A stretch of DNA of 64,000 bases from NCBI RefSeq assembly GCF_000344685.1, contig NW_006920413.1, positions 2,567,482-2,631,481 on the forward strand, in the 5' to 3' direction. The notes under the pieces are model-generated. The model was not told the DNA's origin and did not search any database. It saw only the letters and a program-made list of their open reading frames with translations. How positions within the stretch are numbered: the stretch's first letter is position 1; each line of letters starts with the position of its first letter. Positions 56,952 to 64,000 of this stretch are shown here, piece after piece. The translations under genes were made by a program, and so were the position numbers. Origin of the DNA: Gloeophyllum trabeum ATCC 11539 (Eukaryota; Basidiomycota; Agaricomycetes; Gloeophyllales; Gloeophyllaceae).

Positions 56952-59900
56952 CTAAGACTTCTTCTTCCCCGACTTCCTCCCAGTTGTCTTCCTCGCCTTC
57001 TTAGCCTTCGAGCCCGAAGGCACCGTATCCAAAATCTCAACCTCATCATCACCGTCCTGGTCTCTCGCCCTTTTCGAAGCGCCGACAGACACAGCGACGC
57101 TATCCACGTCAATCGGCTCGCTCATCGAGGATCCCACCACAGACCGGCGAGTCGGCGTCGTAGAACGCGACCCCGAATGGTGACTCGGGTGCGCAGACGA
57201 CCGCGACACGACGGACGACGCGGGCGACGGCTTTCTTGATCCCTGCTTTCGCTTCTCGCTCACGTGCAAGCTCGAAGTCATACCTGCAGCAGCAGTGCCG
57301 TCCTCGTCCTCCTCGCTCTTGCTCCGTCCGGCCCCAGAACCGACGAGCTGCACCCGACTCTCCCGCCAGTCGCGCTTGAATATGCTCTCGCCCCACAGCC
57401 CATCCTGGAATGACCTCAAATCGCCCTCCAAGCGCGAGTCCGCGTCGTTGACGTGAACTGCTCTGTCCGACGTCACTTGCGTCCCGAATAGTTCTAGGGA
57501 CAGCGACGTAGTGTTCTTCACAAGCTGCCGCGCCCTTAGCCTCTCCCTCTCCTGCTTTTCTTTCTCTTCCTCTTTGGGGTCCAGAGTAATCGGATCGCCG
57601 AGGTACTCGACCCATTCCCAGGGCCTGTTCTGCACGGGCACCAGCTGTGATTCAGGTACGTCTCCTGAACCAGAGGGCTCTGCGGACGCGTACGCGAGGT
57701 TCTCCACTGGTCCGGCCAGGTTCACGTAGGGCAGGAGGCTGCGGACCCTGACACGGAACGGGGGCGGCATATCCGGGGGCAGATCAGAAAGAGAAATCTG
57801 GGGATAGAGACGGAACAGATCCACCGTCTGAGAGCGCAAATCTACGGGGTAAGCTGTAAAAATACCATTCAATTAGCGTCCTCTGGAGACGAAAGTGAGA
57901 CGTACCATCGAGAAGGTAACACAGAGTATCTAGGAGCAGCGAATACGAGACTACGTTGAAATGGTTTCCGCTTGAGTGCAACTATGGTCCACACGGTCAG
58001 TAGATACTGATTTCTGCGTTGGCGAAACATACCAAAGCAAGACGAAACACCACCTCCGTCATCCGCGGAAGAAGCTCCTTAGTCGGCGGCGTCCAAATAT
58101 TCTCGCACCTCATATCAAACTGTAGTAGTCTTGCAAGCTCAATGATGAACCCCGGGATATCTGATGACTCCTCAAAAGTGCTAGATTTCAGGGCGACCTC
58201 AGCTGCCTCGAGCTTAACGCAGATGCCATTGAACAACTGTTCCTGGATCAGCGCGTCGAGCTGGGGAGCCGCGTGGCGCTCTTCAGAGCACCGATCCAGG
58301 ACTTGCACGAGTAGGCGGAGCAGCTCCCCCGTCCGAGTTTTAAAATCCCGCAATTTTTGCGACTCCATGTCTTGAGGGACGCCGCCAATCAGCTCCGCAA
58401 TACACTTGAGGCCATTGTTGACAAACTGGACAACACAATGTTAGCGAAAACGACATCTGTGATGTAGTCCTGGGTTTCTCGCCTTTCCAGCGACCGCGTG
58501 GCCGACACCGCGCGCCATGTCAGCCACAAAATCGACTTGCTCCGAGGTCATGGAGTGGTGAAGCAGCTGAGCAGTTAGCTTGTCCAGATTAGCACTCGCT
58601 TCCCGCCGTGTTTCATCCTTCGACATGCCTTCCGCTATACCTCTCAGCACGAACTTCATCTCGATGGCCGTCGCTGCCAATTTCCACGGGCTGAACAGCG
58701 AGGACACAGCTTGCCACTGGTGCAGTCCTAATTCGTCTGATCCTAGCGGCGGACACGGGCGTCAGAAGACTCACTATGAAGTTGAGAATTTACCAACCGC
58801 TATCACTCAGTATGAGTCGTAGAGCATTCACCAGCGGTTTGTGTAATCGCGGTGAGATAGTCTCGGATTCAAGGGTGCGCTCGATGGCCACACGGACGGT
58901 GTCGAGGTTCCTATAGGCGCCCTGCCTGAAGTCACTTCGTCTGCAAAGCTTTTCTCTGATCATTCTACTAGCACTGCGGATATCGTCGTGGTGGAACTCG
59001 CTCTCTTCGATGAAGACCAAGTTGGGAATCATAGCTACCAAAGGAGGGAAGTGTTTCTCGCCATAAACATCAAGACGTCGGGTAAAAAGGCGCTGGAGCT
59101 GAAGCAGATCGGAGGGTGGGAAGTCGTCGAGGTTGCAATCACTAGCAAGGAGCAAGCGCTCGAACAGGTCGTTGGCCGCGCAGAGGAACACCTGAACCGC
59201 AACGCCCTGTTCGGGGGATCCACAATTCGCACCCGATTGCCACGCGGGATAGACGAAGCCTTGCAAAATGGTAGTAATCGTGAGAGCACCCTGAACCGCC
59301 AAGAACAACAACACGATGGTCACTATAGGCCAGGAGTCCGAGGTTAACGCAGCAACTTCGTTCTTCCCTGATCCAAGGCACCACTCTAAAACTTGCTCGT
59401 CGAATCCCCGGGGCAGATGTTGATCGACATGAAGCAGGAAAGACCCATACCGCAGAGCGCAAATGTGTCGGCTACTGGGATCAGAGCTCATCATCGGGAT
59501 CTGGCGCAGGCTCGCCACAGTATTGTCCCAGACCTTCCAGGCCCAGTCGGGTGCCGTTCTGTATTTATACCATAGACTGTTGGCAAGCCGTGACGGAGCA
59601 TCCTGCGTGAGATCTTGGGCAAGCAAAAGTATCTCAGGCAGTACAGCGGGTACGCTATCCCGATGGTCGCTGTGCGGGCAAAGAGCAGTAGCAAGACTCG
59701 CTACGTCCGCTTCAAGTTGATCTCTCGAGGCTTGATCAAGATGCCTCCCAGCGTCCATTTCAGTTAGCAGATCTAGTAACGCTCGTGTTTGTATTCCCTG
59801 GTGTCGCCAGTATTGATGAGCCTCGTACAGAGCAGAGGTTATCGATCCTGTGGCGTCCATGCAAATCCACACTTTCAAGTGACGGCGCAAGGTCTCTAGC

Positions 59901-62491
59901 ACTGCAGTGAGCATCTCACTCGTCGTAACGTGCTGTAGGGCCAGGAGGCTCATCTGATCTAGTGTTAACGTCACGCATAGGCGAAGCATACGACACACTG
60001 ACCTCCAGAATAGACTCGTAGCATTTCACGAGCTCCAACAGTGTTATCGTTGTACAGTACACACTCGCTATCGCGAAGGAATCCGTCTGATCGCCAGAGT
60101 GGCTACAGCACTTGTCAATACCAGATAATACGCTGAGAAGGACGACTCACCGCATTATGTACTTCCTTAAGACAGGAAGGAACCACTGCCCCACCGTCCT
60201 GATCTGCTCGAACCGGCATGCATTAATCAACAAAGGACAAATCGCTGCGATGGACGAAAGCGAAACAGGGTTGCTTTGGATCATCCCGTCAAACAATTCC
60301 GGGAGCAACGCCCGGACTTCCTTCCGCAGCTGCTTCTCGACAGCATCCTCCGGGGTCTCTCGGGCACGTACCCCGTATAAGATCACTTTCCTTTGGTTCA
60401 CGAGCGCAGGAGTACTCTTCTGCAGTGGTATCCACCTCAGAAACCTGCGATGCCTAGACGGCTTCTGCATCACAACAGCGAGTTAAAATTCGCAGAACAG
60501 TAGTCAAAGTTAAACGGGGCGTACTTCAGGATCAGACAAACCCTGCTCCCCACGCGAAACAAGTCTTTGCAAGTACTCCGCATAAGAGAACAAATCGTGC
60601 TTTGCCAAGCCGCCATACAACCAAGCAATCGCGCGCAAGTTCTCCGGGTCTCCTGCAACCTCCGAGTCATCCAGCCAATCGAACAGCAAGTCCTGGAGCA
60701 CTTGCGCCGGTCCCGCATTCGGAGGAACATTTCTCCGCCACGCACACTCTTGTGCTTGGTTGCGCCAGTGCGATAACAGGGACATCGCTGCGTACGTCCT
60801 ATGGTCCCCGTACTGCAGAGGCGTGACGCACCACGAAAGAAGCAGGTCAAGCTTACGAGAGAAGAATGCCACGTCCTCGCTGTGTGCGTCGAAGAAGGGT
60901 GCGCGGTCAAGCGCGTCGATCGTGGAGAGGGAGTTGAGGAGCTGAACGTCGCGCACCGCCGAGCTGAGGTCCGCGAGTGCACGAGGTGGCAGACTGCGGA
61001 GGAGTAGTGCCTCGTTACGGCGTGTGATGTCGGTAATGTTGTCCTCGAGATCTTGCTGCACTGCCTGAGAAGTGAGAGAACCGATTTTGTGACGGAGGAC
61101 GGCAGATATGAGGTCCGCATGAGTGGCCCATGTGCGTGGGCTCACAAATGCGTCAGGAAGACCCAAACATACTCGCTACTAGGCGTCCAATATCAGACAA
61201 ATTACCAGTGGGAACGTCTACCGTACCTGTAAAATGCTCGTCAGAGATGACTCGAGGTTCGGTAGGGCATCTTGCACAGCAGTGTTCTTGATCTAGTAAA
61301 GCGGGATCGGCACGAGCGCCCTTAGTAGTAGGGTTATTTCACCTCACCTCGGCGAGCTTGTTCAGACATGCGTCGACGAAAGGTCGCGTCAAAGCTCGAC
61401 TGACAAGCATCCCATCCAGATATTCGTCCGCCAGTCGGGCGACGAAGCCTGCCTGGGCAAGGTTGCAGCTAGCCATTTGCTGCACCAACCACGATAGAAA
61501 TGTGCGATTATCAACCAGACCTTCGGCATAGAATGTTCGCAGCAAATCGAGGCTACCGAACGAATGAGTGAGAGTTTCGATGGAATAGATGTGACCCACC
61601 AGTAGGAAAAGCGGGACATCCAGCGTTCGCGAGATGCGGGATCCGATAGCACACCTTTGAAGGTCTGCTTGACATTCATACCAGCTCGGACAGCTACGGG
61701 TAGAGCGATTTCCGACAGCTGCTTCTTCAGATGCGCGGTGACGACGTTCGCCCACTCGACGCTGTATTGGGTGGGATTATACGATGGCTTGTTCCTAAGG
61801 CCTGCCTAGTTCTGATTAATGGCTGGTGCGAACACGCCGCCGTGTAGACACGTACCGTCTCATTTGCACCGAAGACGCGTAGGAACCAAACCGCTCGGGG
61901 GATTGCAACGTTCTTGGCCTGGAGAAGGTCGAGGAGATCGCCGCCTTTGGCGCCGTGTGGCACACTCTTACCCAGCTTCTGAAGAGGGACATCCGGGTTG
62001 GCGAGATCCTCGAACCATGCGTGACGTTTGGCATCATTAAGCGTGACGCGAGAAGGTAATCGGAAGGAGGAGGGGCTGCGGTTGCTCAGCCAGATTTAGC
62101 GATATATGGACAACGCTGCACTCACGGAATAGCTGGTACGCTCTCAGCACGTCTGGCGAAGACCTGATTCATGAAATCATCCAGCTCCGTCAGGACCTCT
62201 CCCTTCAGGTGCTGATTGACCGCTTCCACAGACGTGAACGTCTCCGCCTGATCTGTTCCATTAGAGCGCCGTACTCCGCTAAGCATTGTTTTCACTCACT
62301 GAGACGGTATGCCCAACACTGAAACCATTCTGGATATTTGACTGCGACAGAACATCCTCTGGCTGTCCCGGATGGGGTGGATGAAACCCAATGTACCCTA
62401 GATCAGCACTGGTAGAAACTTTCGGCAGCCACTCGGGAGGCCTGAGTTCGTATATCGGTGGGTCAACCTTGTCAGGCCTCGATTCTCGCAT
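56952..62491 (-). CDS. MED12: Mediator kinase-module subunit MED12 (SRB8)
   Basis: MED12 links cyclin C-CDK8 to the core Mediator complex in the nucleus. The N-terminus MRESRPDKVDPPIYELRPPE runs into WLPKVSTSADLGYIGFHPPH, the conserved opening of MED12. The Med12 domain follows near 61870-62060 (NPDVPLQKLGKSVPHGAKGG; AIPRAVWFLRVFGANE). Large helical exons come next, including IETLTHSFGSLDLLRTFYAE near 61570 and LISAVLRHKIGSLTSQAVQQ near 61080. The C-terminal exon (to 56952) is low-complexity, with an acidic and basic tail ending KKARKTTGRKSGKKKS, a likely nuclear signal. The gene has a dozen or more introns; borders between 58,000 and 62,200 are approximate. The start is uncertain: an in-frame ATG at 62605 would add 38 residues, and an upstream exon cannot be excluded. 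Confidence 0.87.
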
Positions 62492-62605
62492 ATCGACTTG
62501 ACAGCTGTTTGAAAACGGCAGAGCCAGCTGCGGTCGTTGTTCGTGAGCGCTTGCCAACGTGTACTCACCAAGTCCAACGAAAGCTAGTATACTCCGTCCA
62601 ACCAC

Positions 62606-63258
62606 ACACCACTCTCAGCCACAGCCAAGGCACTAAGAGTCTCGAAGGAACAGCTGACTACCTTCCGACCGTTCTCTTCGCCGTTCCTCAGGATTTGTGG
62701 TAGTCGGTCCTTGGAGAGGCCCTGGACGAGTAAAAACACAGACTGGCTCGATCGGTTTGCAAGTAGTTGTAACGCCAAAAATGGAACGAGATTACGATTA
62801 GACTTGCGACACTGCATTCCGCATGTTCTCGCGTTATTTCGTACGCCTGAGCTCCGCTGCAGCGTACATAGAACAAAGACGGTTTACTCATCGCCGAGCG
62901 TCAAAAGTCTCAATCGCATGGGTTCCCACGCCACCTATGCGTAGCACTTAGCTGTTACAGCAGGCTAGTGGCAAACCGCTTCAAGCTGCTTCAAGCTGAG
63001 ACTCAGGATCTGTCTGGCATGGCATGATATAGCTCCTGCCTTTCACCAATTTTGGCTACTATCTGCGTGCTGAAATATTATTAAGCGCCTGGTGCTGTAG
63101 GAATCCACGAAATGTGAGTCCTATGGCCAACCGCCACTTCGTTTCAGCGCGATGCGGTTCTGCCTTTCGTAGAGAGTCCCGTGGATTAAAGGCATTCTGC
63201 ATTAGAGTCTCAGAAACTCCTGGCCTATTGTAGTAGAACCCCTCTATGACCGTTTTCT
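62606..63258. other. Divergent promoter region
   Basis: About 650 bp between MED12 and the right-edge gene. A minus-strand frame at 62584-62817 reads somewhat like coding sequence (NGEENGRKVVSCSFETLSAL) and might be an extra 5' exon of MED12 or chance. Confidence 0.4.
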
Positions 63259-64000
63259 ATGGACGACTCAGACGACTATTTCGACGACGACGACCTTGTT
63301 CTGGACGAGGCCACCTTGGCTATCCTTGACAAGGAAGAACACAAGCATACTGTCCCCCAAAGCACGCCCGATAGCCAGTCACGACCGGCGAAGCGCCAAA
63401 AGACAGGCCATGGAGGATGGGGCGGGTTTGTCGGACGCAGCACGGTCGAGGATGACTTCGAAGACATGCCTGAGATTTCAGTGAGGGACGACGGGTCATA
63501 CGGCATTCGAGGGTCGCAAGGGCTGGATGTATTGGTACGAGCTAATAACACCGTTGACCTACCCCAATCTGCCACTCTATCCACAAGTAAGCCGAATCCT
63601 CCTTCAAGAGTACCTACACGCACCGAGAGCGTATTGCGACCCCCTCCCACGCGCCGTGCATCAACTCCTTCCTCTATATTTCAGCGCAACCGTTCGATAC
63701 GCGAAGCTCTCAAGGACTCCCCTCATGTACCGGCTGCGGGTACGAATAATCGTGTCGACCCTACCTTTCGCGCGTCTCAAGCACCCCAGTTACTTCCGTC
63801 TCAAGCCCTACAGCTACCTCCGTCTCAGTCTCAACGTCGAAATTCCCCCGCGCCTCCCGCCTCCCTTGGAACGAATGAGAGACGCCTTCAACGCGAACTA
63901 GAAATTCTCAATGCCCGTATGGAGGAGGTTCGTCGCATATTACTCTACTACCCTCTGAGTTACGTCACGTTCTTAGCCTGCATATGCAGCTCCAGCGCAA
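63259..64000 (+). CDS. N-terminal part of a nuclear-type protein, possibly ATRIP/Rad26-like (cut by window edge)
   Basis: An open frame starts at 63259 with MDDSDDYFDDDDLVLDEATL and stays open to about 63925, where a donor (GAG|GTTCGT) begins an intron ending at a CAG before 63990. The acidic start is followed by AILDKEEHKH, a basic patch PAKRQKTGHGG, and EDMPEISVRDDGSYG. A Ser/Pro/Gln-rich stretch with SQ motifs comes next (SQALQLPPSQSQRR), and then a probable coiled coil (RRLQRELEILNARMEE). An acidic start, a nuclear signal and a coiled coil after a disordered part fit the checkpoint protein ATRIP (Rad26/Ddc2), and SQ sites suit an ATR partner. That is a guess from layout only. The gene continues beyond the window. 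Confidence 0.55.
   Translation, partial: MDDSDDYFDDDDLVLDEATLAILDKEEHKHTVPQSTPDSQSRPAKRQKTGHGGWGGFVGRSTVEDDFEDMPEISVRDDGSYGIRGSQGLDVLVRANNTVDLPQSATLSTSKPNPPSRVPTRTESVLRPPPTRRASTPSSIFQRNRSIREALKDSPHVPAAGTNNRVDPTFRASQAPQLLPSQALQLPPSQSQRRNSPAPPASLGTNERRLQRELEILNARMEEVRRILLYYPLSYVTFLACICSSSA

Noticed and set aside
62584..62817. Minus-strand frame as a certain first exon of MED12
   Set aside because: The text looks partly coding, but no splice pair linking it to the MED12 opening segment was convincing, so it is left as a possibility only.

Overview
The window is nuclear DNA of a filamentous basidiomycete, most likely an Agaricomycete and possibly a polypore. The genes are broken by many 50-65 bp GT-AG introns and have GC-rich, codon-biased exons. 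They include UPF2, MED12, BOS1 and a Mei2-like protein, together with families typical of mushroom-forming fungi: SDR pairs, a P450, BTB and HNH proteins, 7-TM proteins and crystallin-like small secreted proteins. I saw no rRNA, tRNA or CRISPR array.

Layout. 1.2-4.3 kb: a C2H2 plus Zn2Cys6 transcription factor (+). 6.8-9.1 kb: two tandem SDR oxidoreductases (-). 10.2-11.5 kb: a coiled-coil protein with a long GX3 repeat (+). 12-13 kb: a RING protein (-). 13.7-14.6 kb: a BTB protein (-). 16.0-20.5 kb: UPF2 (+). 21.1-22.3 kb: a 7-TM protein (-). 25.0-27.5 kb: a P450 (+). 28.1-29.6 kb: an IGPS-PRAI fusion (+). 30-40.5 kb: an accessory island. 40.9-41.8 kb: BOS1 (-). 42.6-45.9 kb: a Mei2-like RNA-binding protein (-). 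47.1-47.5 kb: a hAT-type MITE. 48.7-49.2 kb: a crystallin-like secreted protein (-). 50.8-52.3 kb: a type II membrane protein (+). 52.5-54.1 kb: an aldo-keto reductase (+). 54.3-55.9 kb: a second 7-TM protein (-). 57.0-62.5 kb: MED12 (-). 63.3 kb to the right edge: the start of a gene (+).

The most interesting region is 30-40.5 kb. A UstYa-type oxidase (two HxxHC motifs, one N-terminal membrane anchor) lies among three tiny two-exon secreted-peptide genes. These share a signal peptide, a phase-1 intron at the same place and a core of the form LFE-x-HVHQ. Two more orphan copies of the core exon lie nearby, and a 90-residue membrane protein ends in a short proline-rich tail. UstYa proteins modify ribosomally made peptides in ascomycetes (ustiloxin, phomopsin, asperipin). 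I therefore propose, as inference, a basidiomycete RiPP locus of dikaritin type with single-core precursors. The signal-bearing peptides would enter the secretory pathway and be cut near a conserved Arg before the core, and the membrane-anchored oxidase would crosslink the core.

Other points of note: the IGPS-PRAI protein lacks the usual glutaminase domain and appears to have lost its PRAI catalytic residues; the Mei2-like protein carries five tandem RRGS repeats; and the two SDR genes keep identical intron positions and C-terminal exons.
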